From Chloroflexus islandicus (lineage in GTDB: Bacteria; Chloroflexota; Chloroflexia; Chloroflexales; Chloroflexaceae), in NCBI RefSeq assembly GCF_001650695.1, contig NZ_LWQS01000034.1, positions 39,580-103,579 on the forward strand: a stretch of DNA of 64,000 nt, in the 5' to 3' direction. The position numbers were made by a program, and so were the translations under genes. How positions within the stretch are numbered: the first letter of the stretch is position 1; every line of letters begins with the position of its first letter. Of this stretch, positions 43,754 to 56,100 are shown one piece after another. The notes beneath the pieces were generated by a model. That model was not told where the DNA came from. It saw nothing but the letters and a program-made list of their open reading frames with translations, and ran no database searches.

Positions 43754-45025
43754 ATGCTTGACATTAAACTTATCCGCGAGCAGCCCGACGAAGTGAAGCG
43801 CCAACTGGCCCGCTGCGGTGTTGATGGCGCAATTATCGATCAGGTGCTGGCCTTCGACGAGCAGCGCCGCCGTTTGATCTACGAGGTTGAGACGCGCAAA
43901 GCCGAACGCAACGCCGTCTCGAAGCAGATCGGCGCTATGAAAGACGCTGCCGAGCGACAGGCTAAGATCGAGGCGATGCGCCAGCTCGGCGATGAAATCG
44001 CGGCGCTTGATCGCCAACTGGCCGAGGTCGAAGAGCAACAACGGGCCGCGATGCTTGAGATTCGCAATCTGCCGCACCCTGATGTGCCCGATGGGGTTGA
44101 TGAAAACGATAACGTGGTCATCTACCAAGAGGGTGAAGCGCGGCAATTGCCCTTCCCCGCCCGCCCGCACTGGGAACTGGGTGAGGCGCTGGGCATTCTC
44201 GACTTCGAGCGCGGCGTCAAGCTGGCCGGTTCGCGCTTTTATGTCATGCGCGGCGCCGGCGCGCGCCTGCAACGGGCCGTCATCCAATGGCTGCTCGATC
44301 TCCATCTGCAACAAGGCTACCAAGAGGTCTACACGCCGTTTGTAGTTAAAGAATCGGTGTTGTGGGCCTCCGGCCAATTGCCCAAATTCCGTGACAACCT
44401 CTACCGCGATGAAGAGTCGGGTTTGTGGCTGGTGCCGACGGCAGAAGTGCCGATTACCAGCCTCTACGCCGACGAGATTCTCGAAGCGAGCCAGTTGCCG
44501 ATCTATCACGCCGCCTACACCCCCTGTTTCCGCAAGGAACAGCTCAGCGCCGGGCGTGATGTGCGCGGGATCAAGCGCGGCCACCAGTTCGATAAGGTCG
44601 AGATGTACATGTTCGTCAAGCCCGAAGAGAGCTATCAGGCGCTGGAAAAGCTGCGCCGCGACGCCGAAGAGTGCGCGCGATTGTTGGGCTTGCCGTTCCG
44701 CACCAAACTGCTCTGCACTGCCGATCTTGGCTTCGGTTCGACCAAAACCTACGACATCGAGGTATGGGCGCCGGGAGTGGGTGAATGGCTCGAAGTCAGC
44801 TCGTGCTCGAACGTCGAGGCGTTTCAAGCCCGCCGCGCCAACCTACGCTACCGGCCCGAACCGGGAGCCAAGCCAGAGTTCCTCCACACGCTGAACGGAT
44901 CGGGCCTCGGCTTGCCGCGCACCATCATCGCGATTATGGAAAACTACCAGCAGGAAGACGGCAGTATTGTGATCCCCGAAGTGCTGCGCCCGTACATGGG
45001 AGGCATGGAGCGGATCGGGCCGTAA
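43754..45025 (+). CDS. serS: Seryl-tRNA synthetase
   Basis: This 423-residue class II synthetase charges tRNA-Ser (and tRNA-Sec where present). The N-terminal coiled-coil arm that holds the long variable arm of the tRNA spans about 30-105 ([20 protein letters not shown] to [14 protein letters not shown]). The catalytic core has [15 protein letters not shown], motif 2 [20 protein letters not shown], and motif 3 with [16 protein letters not shown]. Length is normal for bacterial SerRS. The Cys-rich small gene 18 bp downstream may be co-transcribed. Confidence 0.97.
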   Translation: MLDIKLIREQPDEVKRQLARCGVDGAIIDQVLAFDEQRRRLIYEVETRKAERNAVSKQIGAMKDAAERQAKIEAMRQLGDEIAALDRQLAEVEEQQRAAMLEIRNLPHPDVPDGVDENDNVVIYQEGEARQLPFPARPHWELGEALGILDFERGVKLAGSRFYVMRGAGARLQRAVIQWLLDLHLQQGYQEVYTPFVVKESVLWASGQLPKFRDNLYRDEESGLWLVPTAEVPITSLYADEILEASQLPIYHAAYTPCFRKEQLSAGRDVRGIKRGHQFDKVEMYMFVKPEESYQALEKLRRDAEECARLLGLPFRTKLLCTADLGFGSTKTYDIEVWAPGVGEWLEVSSCSNVEAFQARRANLRYRPEPGAKPEFLHTLNGSGLGLPRTIIAIMENYQQEDGSIVIPEVLRPYMGGMERIGP

Positions 45026-45043
45026 GGATAAGCGCAAGACGCT

Positions 45044-45400
45044 ATGCCAGTCGTTATTAACCTCACCAGTGCCTTGCACGGCGGCACCAACCCGAGTTGC
45101 GGCGCCGGCGACCACAGCAGTTGCGGGCCGGATTGCGGCTGTGGTTGCCCCTACACCGGCATGGTCGAGCGCGGCAAGGTAGAACCGGTGGCGCTGATCG
45201 AACAGCGCTACCCCAACCAATGGCTCGCGCTCGTCATCCCTCCCGGCGAAGACGAAGAACGACCCGAACAGGCCATGCTCGTCGCCTACAGCAGCGACCC
45301 CGACGAGGTATGGGATGCGGTGAGCCGGATCACCTTCAATCAGGTGGTGCATGTCTACTACAACGGCTCGCTGGACGGTTTTCTAGGGCAGTTTCTCTAA
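45044..45400 (+). CDS. Small cysteine-rich protein of unknown function
   Basis: I do not recognise this 118-residue protein. The N-terminal part has a tight Cys cluster (CGAGDHSSCGPDCGCGCPY, five Cys within residues 19-35) that could bind a metal. The remainder is an ordinary soluble alpha/beta sequence (PVALIEQRYPNQWLALVIPP, AMLVAYSSDPDEVWDAVSRI, VVHVYYNGSLDGF). It follows serS by 18 bp on the same strand, with codon usage like its neighbours, so it is likely a real gene. No signal peptide or membrane segment is seen. Confidence 0.7.
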   Translation: MPVVINLTSALHGGTNPSCGAGDHSSCGPDCGCGCPYTGMVERGKVEPVALIEQRYPNQWLALVIPPGEDEERPEQAMLVAYSSDPDEVWDAVSRITFNQVVHVYYNGSLDGFLGQFL

Positions 45401-45424
45401 ACGCGGTTTTACCTTCTCTCCCTG

Positions 45425-45848
45425 TCCTTGCGAGGGGGCACAGCCCCCGAAGCAATCTCCCGCTTCAGCGGCAAGAATGCCTGAGCGGGTATCTTCCGTG
45501 CTCGTGGGGGATTGCTTCGCCTCGCTCCGCTCGGCTCGCAATGACATTAAGAAAGCGGCGGCTCGCAATGACAATTGGAGAGCGCGACCAAACGCACCGA
45601 ACCGTATTCGCAGCGCATCTGCGCATTGCGGTATGGAGTGCGGCAGTCAAACTGCCGCACTCCATATTCGAGAGGGCGTGCTCTCCCTGTCATTGCGCGG
45701 GAGGGTCGGCACCCAGCCGAGCTGGGTGCCGCCCGACCGAAGCAATCTCCCGCTTCAGCGGCAAGAATGCCTGAGCGGGTATCTTCCGTGCTCGTGGGAA
45801 ATTGCTTCGCCTCGCTCCGCTCGGCTCGCAATGACAATTGGAGAGCGA
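45425..45848. repeat. Two TCATTGCGAGGG-family copies plus a perfect palindrome
   Basis: Two nearly identical segments (about 45425-45545 and 45692-45836) share CAATCTCCCGCTTCAGCGG, GAATGCCTGAGCGGGTATC and GCCTCGCTCCGCTCGGCTCG. Between them lies a perfect inverted repeat at 45632-45666 (TATGGAGTGCGGCAG, 5-nt loop, and its complement). The block separates the Cys-rich gene from the hydrolase gene. Open frames through it are not protein-like. Confidence 0.85.
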
Positions 45849-45896
45849 CGCCTGACCGAGGTTTACCCGTATCATTATCATAATGAGAGACGACCT

Positions 45897-46691
45897 ATGC
45901 TCACCGTTGCCGACTACCTTGCCCAACCTGCCGTACCACCCGACGCACGCCTCGCTTACGGCAGCCACCCCGACCAATTCGGTGATCTCTATCTGCCCAA
46001 CTCACCGCAGCCGGCGCCGGTGATTGTGCTGATCCACGGCGGCTGCTGGCAAGCCGCCTACGACCTTGCGCCGCTCGGCGAGTGCTGCGCCGCGTTGCGC
46101 GCCGCCGGCTATGCCGTGTGGAGCCTTGAGTATCGCCGGTTGGGCAACGGCGGCGGCTGGCCACAGACGTTTCACGATGTCGCCGCCGGGGTTGACCATC
46201 TGCGAGTGTTAGCCGGCACGTACCCCCTGAACCTCGCGCGGGTGATTGCGGTTGGCCATTCCGCTGGCGGCCATCTCGCCCTCTGGCTAGCAGCACGACC
46301 CACGCTGCCGGCTACCAGTCCCCTCGCCGCCGCCAACCCGTTACCGATCCACGGCGTGGTTGCGCTCGCCGCCGTCGCCGATCTCGCCCAAGGCGTAACC
46401 GCCACCGCCTGCGGCACGGCCTGCGCCGAACTGGTCGATCACGATCCGCACCGCTACGCCGAAGCCTCGCCGCACATGCGCTTGCCGCTCGGCGTCCCTC
46501 ACTATCACCTCGTAGGGAGTGACGACCTGATCGTACCGGCAGCCTACGTCACCGCCTTCGTGGCCGCGGCCCGCCAAGCTGGCGACCCTGCCCATCTGAC
46601 CATCCTGCCGCAATGCGGCCACTTTGAGCTGACCACGCCGCATAGCGCGGCATGGCCGGCGGTGATGGCGGCGATAAGGGAGATGGGGTGA
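45897..46691 (+). CDS. Alpha/beta hydrolase (esterase/kynurenine formamidase-like)
   Basis: This 264-residue hydrolase of the HSL/BD-FAE type has the oxyanion motif VLIHGGCWQAAYD, the nucleophile elbow VGHSAGGHLALW, the acid in LVGSDDLIVPA and the His in PQCGHFEL. The SFG-like start (YGSHPDQFGDLYLP) matches arylformamidase and carotenoid or acetyl-ester hydrolases. No signal peptide is seen, so it is probably cytoplasmic. ATG 45897 has GAGAGACG upstream; the frame continues back into the repeat block without support. Confidence 0.9.
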   Translation: MLTVADYLAQPAVPPDARLAYGSHPDQFGDLYLPNSPQPAPVIVLIHGGCWQAAYDLAPLGECCAALRAAGYAVWSLEYRRLGNGGGWPQTFHDVAAGVDHLRVLAGTYPLNLARVIAVGHSAGGHLALWLAARPTLPATSPLAAANPLPIHGVVALAAVADLAQGVTATACGTACAELVDHDPHRYAEASPHMRLPLGVPHYHLVGSDDLIVPAAYVTAFVAAARQAGDPAHLTILPQCGHFELTTPHSAAWPAVMAAIREMG

Positions 46692-46798
46692 GGAATGGAA
46701 TAACACCTTACGAGCGATTAATTAGAAAAGCTGCGCATCTTTTGCGCTGGTCAAACAGTTTGATCTATAGAGGACTCGTTTTCGATCAAACCACAACC

Positions 46799-47395
46799 AT
46801 GCCAGCGCAAACCGACATTCTTTACCAAAACCGCTACCGCATCCCATCAGCTCGCGCCGTGTGGTGGGATTACGCCGCGCCGGGGAGCTACTTCATCACC
46901 TTCTGCACGGCGCACCGCCAGCATCTGTTCGGTTGTGTACAGCGCGGCCAGATGCACTTGTCGCCGTTAGGTGAAATCGCCTGCGCAGAATGGGAACGAT
47001 CGTTTACCATCCGCGCCGAATTGGCGTGTGACGTGTACGTCATTATGCCAAACCACATCCACGCCATCATACGCATTATCGAACCCGTAGAGACGCACGG
47101 CCGTGCGTCTCCCCCGCACAGCCGCGCGTCTCTACCCCACGGCCGTGCGTCGCCGCCGAATGGTAATTCCCCCGCAACCCGCCCACCCAAATCCGTTTCA
47201 TCATTCGTGGCCGGTTTCAAATCGGCCACCACCACCCGCATCAACGCCTACCGCCACACCCCCGGCGTGCCCGTTTGGCAACCCCGGTTTCACGATCACA
47301 TTATTCGCCACGATATAGCGTATCAACGAATTATGGCGTATATCCGCAATAATCCCGCCCGGTGGGAACGCGACCGGTTTTACCGTGAACGGTAA
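46799..47395 (+). CDS. REP-associated tyrosine transposase (RAYT) with repeat-derived insert
   Basis: This 198-residue Y1/HUH transposase-like protein resembles RAYT/TnpA-REP. It has YFITFCTAHRQHLFG, the HUH motif MPNHIHAIIRI, and the Tyr helix IAYQRIMAYIRNNPARWERD. RAYTs are domesticated single-copy transposases thought to spread REP palindromes. Between the HUH and Tyr parts the protein contains a low-complexity stretch (VETHGRASPPHSRASLPHG) encoded by the GTAGAGACGCACGG palindrome and degenerate copies (47087-47155). A perfect copy of that palindrome lies 21 bp after the stop codon. Catalytic residues appear intact. Confidence 0.9.
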   Translation: MPAQTDILYQNRYRIPSARAVWWDYAAPGSYFITFCTAHRQHLFGCVQRGQMHLSPLGEIACAEWERSFTIRAELACDVYVIMPNHIHAIIRIIEPVETHGRASPPHSRASLPHGRASPPNGNSPATRPPKSVSSFVAGFKSATTTRINAYRHTPGVPVWQPRFHDHIIRHDIAYQRIMAYIRNNPARWERDRFYRER

Positions 47396-47416
47396 TAATC
47401 CCCGATTAACGTTATC

Positions 47417-47444
47417 GTAGAGACGCACGGCCGTGCGTCTCTAC
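47417..47444. repeat. REP-type palindrome next to the RAYT gene
   Basis: This is a perfect 28-bp palindrome with arms GTAGAGACGCACGG and its complement. A 25-bp version lies inside the RAYT gene (47087-47111) and variants lie at 39897-39981. It is the probable cognate REP of this RAYT. Confidence 0.85.
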
Positions 47445-47469
47445 AAATACGTCGCCGGATCACAAACCC

Positions 47470-47585
47470 ATCATTCGCCCGTCCACATCTGGTTCATCGG
47501 CCACCCCCTGCATCGTGGCCGATCAACGGATGCATCCCACCCGGTGGGAACGCGACCGGTTTTTTCCGCGAACGGACGTAATATC
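47470..47585 (+). pseudogene. Decayed 3' remnant of a second RAYT gene
   Basis: The segment CCGGTGGGAACGCGACCGGT (about 47540-47560) repeats the 3' end of the intact RAYT (about 47358-47378), followed by a similar CCGCGAACGG ending. Upstream, CATCATTCG and ATCGGCCACC echo RAYT sequence near 47200-47235. There is no open frame. The rest of the 47396-47691 gap shows only this remnant, the palindrome, and a TATAGT that could be the -10 for the PBP gene. Confidence 0.6.
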
Positions 47586-47691
47586 AACCGTTTTACAACA
47601 ATTTTGTGATATCCATCCCGCCCTAAAACGCGCTATAGTATGGATAGCAACGAACACGTGACTCTTTTGGCGCTTACATCATCCATCGCCT

Positions 47692-50202
47692 ATGTCCCGC
47701 CGTCCACGCCCGCCATTGCCTCGCTTTCGCCGCCCTGCACCGCCACCATCGCCGCGCCGTCGCCTATCGGCGCTGTGGCGCTGGCTGAACCGGCTCGTAT
47801 TCAGTCTACTCATGCTGATCGTGTTGGGAGTTGCCGGTGTGATCGCGCTCTACCTCTACTATGGCCGCGATCTGCCGCCGCCTGAGTTGATCGACCAGCA
47901 CCGCAGCTTTGAGAATACGCGCATCTATGCCCGCGACGGCAGTACCCTGCTCTACGAGGTGATTGGCCCCGGTGTGCGCGTGCCGGTGGCGCTTGACCGC
48001 ATTCCCCAAATCTTGCGCGATGCGACGGTGGCGGTGGAAGATGCGAATTTCTATACTAACCCCGGCGTCGATCTGCCTAGCATTGCCCGCGCGTTTTGGC
48101 AGAATGTCACCGCTGGCCAGACCGTCTCTGGTGCGAGTACGATAACCATGCAGTTGGTGCGGGCCATTTTGCTCACCCCCGAAGAGGCACAGCAGCAGTC
48201 GATTGAACGCAAGATTCGCGAGGCGATTTTGGCAATTCGGGTTGGGCAGGAGTATAGCAAAGATCAGATTTTGTCCCTCTACCTCAACGAGGTCTACTAC
48301 GGCGCGCAGGCCTATGGAGTGGAAGCGGCGGCGCAGCGGTATTTCGGCAAGCATGTCTGGCAACTGACCCGCGGCGAGGCAACGTTGTTGGCTGGCTTGC
48401 CCCAATCGCCCTCTAACTACAATCCGTTCGAGAATTTGCCGCTGGCTCGCGCCCGCCAACGCATTGTGCTCAATCAGATGGTGGCCGCCGGTTTTATCAG
48501 CGCCGCCGAAGCCGATTCGATCTTTGCCGAGCCGATCCGGTTGGTGCCGCCGGCGACGACCATTCAAGCGCCGCATTTTACCTTTTATGTCTATGACTTG
48601 TTGGTGCAGCGGTTCGGCGAGGAGATGGTCAACCGGGGTGGGTTGCGGGTGATTACCACCCTCGATCCGTACTGGCAGACCCAAGCCGAGGAGGTGGCGC
48701 GGGCCAAGATCGCTGAGCTGCGCGCGCGCGATGCTAGCAACGCCGGCGTGGTGATGCTGTCGCCCGATGGCCGGATTTTGGCGATGGTGGGCAGCGTTGA
48801 TTACAACGCGCCCGATGGTCAGGTCAACGTGACGATGTCGCCTCGCCAACCCGGTTCGGCGCTGAAGCCGTTTGTCTACGCTGCGGCCTTGCAGCGCGGA
48901 TGGACGCCGGCGACCATATTGTGGGATGTGCCATCAAGCTGGCAGGTGAATGGCACAACCTACCAGCCGCGCAATTACGATGGCCGCTTTCGCGGGCCGG
49001 TGCGGTTGCGCTTGGCGCTGGCCAATTCGCTCAATATTCCGGCGGTGAGGGCGCTGGAGTTTGTTGGGGTTGAGAACTTTGTCAATCTGATGAGCGAGTT
49101 TGGGATTACGACGTTTACCGACCCCAACCGCTATAGTTTGGCGATGGCGTTGGGCAGCAACGAGGTGCGCCTGCTCGAATTGACCGGTGCGTATGCCGGC
49201 TTGCGCGCCGGCGGCAGGCAGGTGCGTCCGGTAGCCATCTTGCGCGTCACCAACAGTCGTGGCGAGATGATTGAGTCGTGGCAGCCCCAACCCGGCAAGC
49301 CATTGCTCGGCCCGCAGAGCGAGCAGGTTGCCTTTCTCATTACCGATATCCTGAGCGACAATGCCGCTCGCCGGCTGGTGTTCGGGCGCAATAATGTGAT
49401 GGAGCTACCCAACATTCCGGCAGCGGTCAAGACCGGTACCAGCAACGATTACCGCGATTCGTGGGCGGTTGGCTATACCGATGCGGTGGTCATCGGCGTC
49501 TGGGTCGGCAATAACGATAGCCGGCCAATGGCCGAGGTGGCCGGCGCGAATGGGGCCGGCTTGATCTGGCGCGAGTTGATGCTGCGCTACCACGCCAACC
49601 GCCCGGCCCAACCCTTTACCCCGCCGCAAGGGATCGTCGAGCTGCCAGTTTGCGCTGAGACAGGTGGGTCGCCGGTTCCGGAATGCTCGCAGGTGATTAG
49701 CGAACGCTTTATGGCCGGTACCGGACCGGTGAGCGCGATGACATACGAAACGTATCGCGTTGGCGGTGATGGTTCGTGTCTGGCCGCACCCTACACGCCG
49801 CCGGAAGAGGTGCGGACGGTAAGCTTCCCGGTTTACCCGACCGAGGTAGCTGAATGGGCGAAGCGCAATGGTCGCACCGCGCCCACCGAGTACTGCCCGC
49901 CGCCGCGCGAACCGGATCGCGCGATCGCCCTGCTCGATCTCGCTGAGAGCAGTGTTGTCACGAACACGTTGCTCTTCGTCAAGGGCACTGCGCGCGGCCC
50001 GTTCATTCTCGATATCGGCCAAGGCGCCGACCCGACCGGCTGGCAGGTGCTCGGCCAGAGCAGCCAGCCGGTCGAGGATGGCTTATTGGGGATGTGGAAT
50101 GCCGGCGGCTGGCCGGCAGGCGATTACACAATTCGCCTGCGTGTGACTATGGCCGACGGCGGCGTAATCGAAGAGCGGCGCCGGATTCGCTATGCGCCGT
50201 GA
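47692..50202 (+). CDS. Class A penicillin-binding protein (PBP1A-type transglycosylase/transpeptidase)
   Basis: This 836-residue bifunctional peptidoglycan synthase has a Pro/Arg-rich cytoplasmic tail, one membrane helix (RLVFSLLMLIVLGVAGVIAL), and a GT51 glycosyltransferase domain (VEDANFYTNPGVD near 115, then GASTITMQLVR, RKIREAILAIRVGQEYSKDQI). The transpeptidase domain has SxxK at S389-K392 (GSALKPF), SLN in LANSLNIPAVRAL and KTG at 580 (KTGTSNDYRDSWAVG). The C-terminal 200 residues contain a Cys-bearing linker and an Ig-like domain (SVVTNTLLFVKGTARGPF), resembling BiPBP_C. It stands alone; its last 13 bp overlap the convergent coaE end. Confidence 0.95.
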   Translation: MSRRPRPPLPRFRRPAPPPSPRRRLSALWRWLNRLVFSLLMLIVLGVAGVIALYLYYGRDLPPPELIDQHRSFENTRIYARDGSTLLYEVIGPGVRVPVALDRIPQILRDATVAVEDANFYTNPGVDLPSIARAFWQNVTAGQTVSGASTITMQLVRAILLTPEEAQQQSIERKIREAILAIRVGQEYSKDQILSLYLNEVYYGAQAYGVEAAAQRYFGKHVWQLTRGEATLLAGLPQSPSNYNPFENLPLARARQRIVLNQMVAAGFISAAEADSIFAEPIRLVPPATTIQAPHFTFYVYDLLVQRFGEEMVNRGGLRVITTLDPYWQTQAEEVARAKIAELRARDASNAGVVMLSPDGRILAMVGSVDYNAPDGQVNVTMSPRQPGSALKPFVYAAALQRGWTPATILWDVPSSWQVNGTTYQPRNYDGRFRGPVRLRLALANSLNIPAVRALEFVGVENFVNLMSEFGITTFTDPNRYSLAMALGSNEVRLLELTGAYAGLRAGGRQVRPVAILRVTNSRGEMIESWQPQPGKPLLGPQSEQVAFLITDILSDNAARRLVFGRNNVMELPNIPAAVKTGTSNDYRDSWAVGYTDAVVIGVWVGNNDSRPMAEVAGANGAGLIWRELMLRYHANRPAQPFTPPQGIVELPVCAETGGSPVPECSQVISERFMAGTGPVSAMTYETYRVGGDGSCLAAPYTPPEEVRTVSFPVYPTEVAEWAKRNGRTAPTEYCPPPREPDRAIALLDLAESSVVTNTLLFVKGTARGPFILDIGQGADPTGWQVLGQSSQPVEDGLLGMWNAGGWPAGDYTIRLRVTMADGGVIEERRRIRYAP

Positions 50203-50842
50203 CTGGCGATCAACGCCTGTTGCCACGCCGCTTCGACCTGCGCCCGCGTCTGCGCTTGCGAACCGCTGTTGTCGATGATCACGTGCGCCCGGCTAAACCG
50301 GCTCTCTTGCGGCGGCTGAGCCGCCACACGGGCTTGGGCTTCGGCCAACGACATACCCCGGGTCGTCATCAGCCGGTCAATCTGTTGTTCGGGCGGGCAT
50401 GTCACTACCCACACCTGATCACACTCATCGGCCCAACCCGACTCGATCAGCTTAATCGCGTCGATCACCACAATCGGGCGTTCGACCGGGCGCAGGCGCG
50501 TGGCATACTTGCCCGCCCCGGCCACTTCGTCGAGAAACCGGCGGATTTCAGCCCGCACTGCCGGATGGACAATCGCTTCCAGCCGTTTGAGCGCCTCTGG
50601 ATCGTTGAAGACGACCGCGCCAAGTTTGCGCCGGTCGATCGCGCCGCCGGGGGTGGTCACAATCTGCGGGCCGAAGGTGTTGACAATCGCCTGATAGACC
50701 GGCGTGCCCGGTTGTTGCAACCGGTGGGTCACGCGGTCGGCGTCAATCGTGCGCGCACCTAGCGCTGCCAGCATCGCCAGCACCGTGCTCTTGCCACAGG
50801 CAATGCCGCCGGTCAGCCCGATCAAGTAGATGCCGGGATGTT

Positions 50843-50846
<4 letters not shown>
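50190..50846 (-). CDS. coaE: Dephospho-CoA kinase
   Basis: This 218-residue P-loop kinase carries out the last step of coenzyme A synthesis, phosphorylating the 3'-OH of dephospho-CoA. It has Walker A GLTGGIACGKST, the CoA-domain DADRVTHRLQQPGTPVYQ, LEAIVHPAVRAEI and the lid region TTRGMSLAEAQARVAAQP. The ATG overlaps the stop of the upstream amidohydrolase-CYTH gene by 4 bp (ATGA), so the two are co-translated. The 3' end overlaps the convergent PBP gene by 13 bp. Confidence 0.95.
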
Positions 50847-52813
<1,967 letters not shown>

Positions 52814-53147
52814 GCAAACCTCCTCAACCCATTCGCTGTCTTCTGAGTATTGTACGGGAAAGCGGCCAAACATGCGATCCGCCGGAATGCTGATTGAGCG
52901 GTAGAGCGACGGGGTGAGAGGAGGCTGGCAGTGAAAAGGAACTTACTGTGCCGCATTGACAGGTTAAGGTCTGCGTGCTACGCTTGTGACGCATCTTCAG
53001 CTACTCGACTAGCGATACATCCAAGAACACACTATAAGAATCTGATCTGCAGCGGAAAGAGTTTCCACTTGCAGAATGTTATAGAGATATTCTTTTGTCG
53101 CGATCAACGCGCGCAGACCGTAGCAAGCGACCACAAAGGAGTTCATC
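52814..53147. other. Intergenic region upstream of the restriction-modification gene
   Basis: This gap of about 330 bp separates divergent genes. It is more AT-rich than the flanks towards its right side. AAAGGAG near 53136 is the ribosome binding site of the next gene. No gene, RNA or clear promoter pair was recognised. Confidence 0.5.
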
Positions 53148-56100
53148 GTGACAACCCAATCAAACAGGCTTGCTTCATACGTAAGCGATATTGCCCAGCT
53201 AACGCAACGCAGTGATGCGCGTGAAGAGAGCTACTATACTATCCTTGAAAAGTTACTGCTCGATACTGCCAAGGAGATACAACGCCCCATTCATGTAACC
53301 ATCCTACCCAAGCCTACCGAGGGTGGCAATCCCGATTTTCGAGTCTGGGACGATTCGTATAAGGTTATCGGGTATATCGAAGCAAAAGCGCCGGGCACTA
53401 ACCTTAAACAGGCAGAGAGATCGACGCAACTCCAACGCTACTTGCACACCTTTCCCAACCTTATCCTCACTGATTTCTATAAGTTTCACCTGTACCGCAA
53501 CGGCAGCTCGATAGAGGAAGCTACACTGGAGCACCCCGTTACACCCGCGCAACAGGGTGCAGCTCTCGATCGCCTGCTGACAAATTTTTTTGCTTTTGCT
53601 TTGCCGTCTATTGAGACACCTGAAGCGCTTGCAAAGGAGCTTGCGCGGCGCACCCGTTTTCTGCGTGATGAAGTGATCCGTCCTGAACTGGCCGCACAAT
53701 TATCACAGAAAAAGGGTGTTTTGTATGGCTTCTACACTGCGTTTCAGCAATACCTGATAGCTGGACTGACCGAAGAGCAGTTTGCCGATCTCTATGCGCA
53801 AACGATCACCTACGGGCTGTTTGCTGCTTGGTCTCGCGATCAAAGTGGTTTCAACCGTAAATTGGCTCACTCATACATCCCCGCTACGATTGGCATTCTG
53901 CTCGATGTTTTCAATTACATCTCGCTAAAGACCCCCCCGCTGCAAATGCAGGTTATTATTGATGACATCGCTGCCGTTTTGAACGCTGCTAATGTACAAA
54001 AAATCTTAGCAACTTACTATAACCAAGGGAAAGGCGCCGATCCGATCCTACACTTCTATGAGACCTTTTTGGCTGAATACGATCCCGCCACCCGCGAACG
54101 GCGCGGCGTCTATTACACACCCCAACCTGTAGTGAATTATATCGTGCGCGCAGTTCACGAACTGCTGCAGACGCGCTTCGGCTTCGTCGATGGCCTTGCC
54201 GACGAGAATGTCAAGCTGCTCGACCCTGCCGCCGGCACGCTTACCTTTCCTGCCGCAGCTATCCAGCTTGCTGTAAACGAGTTTGTGGCGAAATACGGCG
54301 CAGGGGTCAAAGCCAACTTGCTTCGTAACCATATTTTGCCCCATTTTTTTGCCTTTGAGTTACTTATGGCGCCATACGCCATTGGCCACATGAAAATCGG
54401 CTTTTTACTCGATGCGCTAGGCATGCCATTACAATCCGACCAACGCTTCCAATTCTTTCTCACCAACACGCTTGAGATGGAAGACCTGCAACAAACCCAG
54501 ATCCCCGGTCTCTCTTCACTCTCTGAAGAGAGTCACCAAGCCGCGCAGGTGAAGAATGACGATACGATTCTTGTGATTCTTGGCAACCCGCCCTACTCCG
54601 GCATTTCCGCCAATCAGAATGATTGGACTGAACAACTGCTCAAAACCGACCTCGATGGCGCTCCAAGCTACTATACGGTAGACGGTCAGCCGCTTGGCGA
54701 GAAGAATCCCAAGTGGCTGCAAGATGATTACGTTAAGTTTCTGCGTTTCGCCCAATGGAAGATCCACAAAGCTGGCCGCGGCATCGTTGCGATGATTACC
54801 AATCACGGCTATCTTGATAATCCCACCTTTCGCGGCATGCGCCAGAGTCTGCTCACCACCTTCGATGAAATCTACCTGCTCGATCTGCACGGCAACAGTC
54901 TGAAGCGTGAAACCGCACCTGATGGCGGCCCCGATGAAAATGTCTTCGACATCCGGCAAGGAGTGGCTATCGGTATCTTCGTGAAATACGACCGCCGTAC
55001 TCCTTCCAACCAGCAACAGTATCAGTGGCAAACTCCGGCTGAGGTATGGCGATACACTGGCCCCCACGCGCGTGAGTTGCGCAAGAATCCCACTCTTGCT
55101 GAAGATACGCTCTGGCAGCGTCTGCGCCATGGGCAATTGGGCGTCAAATTTCGCCGCCAGCACTGCATTGACCGTTTCATCGTCGATTTCTACGCCCGTG
55201 AGCCGCGTCTTATTATTGAAGTAGATGGCCCAATTCACGAGACGCAGCAGGAATACGATGCGTGGCGGCAGTCTGTGCTTGAACATCTGGGTTATCGCGT
55301 GCTGCGCTTTACTAACGATGATGTGCTGGCAAACGTCGAGGGAGTCATTCAGGTGATTAGTGAGGCGATTGCGGAGGAACCCCCACCCCTAACCCCTCCC
55401 CCGTTAACGGGGGAGGGGCACGCACCCTCTCCGTCGACGGGGACGAGCATTCCCCCCTCCCCGTCGACGGGGAGGGGGCAAGGGGGTGGGGTCTACCATG
55501 CCGACCTCTACGGCCTGCGTGAACAGAAATACGAATGGTTAGAAACGCATACCCTCGATACCACAGATTACCGATGTATTACGCCGCAAGCTCCTTACTA
55601 TTTCTTTGTCCCGCGCCAAACAGCCAATCTCCAAGCCTATCTTTCGTGGCCGCGCATCAATGAGCTATTTCCCGTCAATAGCGTGGGGATTGTCACGGCG
55701 CGAGATGCTTTTGCGATTGCCTTCGATGAAACGGAGCTTAAGAGTCGGATACTGCAATTCCAAAACATACAGGGGCTGCCGGACGATATCTTGGCGCAGG
55801 CGTATGGTTTGAAAGACAAGGCTGGATGGTCATTGGCGACGGCGCGCAAGCGTGTGCAAGCCGATCCCCACTGGCAAACCAAAATCCATCCCATCCTCTA
55901 CCGTCCATTTGATGTGCGCTCTATCTTTTACCACGAAGCAGTGATTGAACGCCCCCGCGCTGAAGTGATGCGGCACATGCTGGCAGGGGAGAATGTGGCA
56001 TTGGTATTACCGCGTCGAGTTGAGCATACCGGCTCGTGGCAACACGTTTTTCTTGCAAGGACTCCTATTGAGCATGTTGCAGTCTCGCTTAAGACGATTG

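Noticed and set aside
45477..45896. N-terminal extension of the alpha/beta hydrolase
   Set aside because: The in-frame upstream sequence is translated from the TCATTGCGAGGG repeats; ATG 45897 begins the conserved protein.
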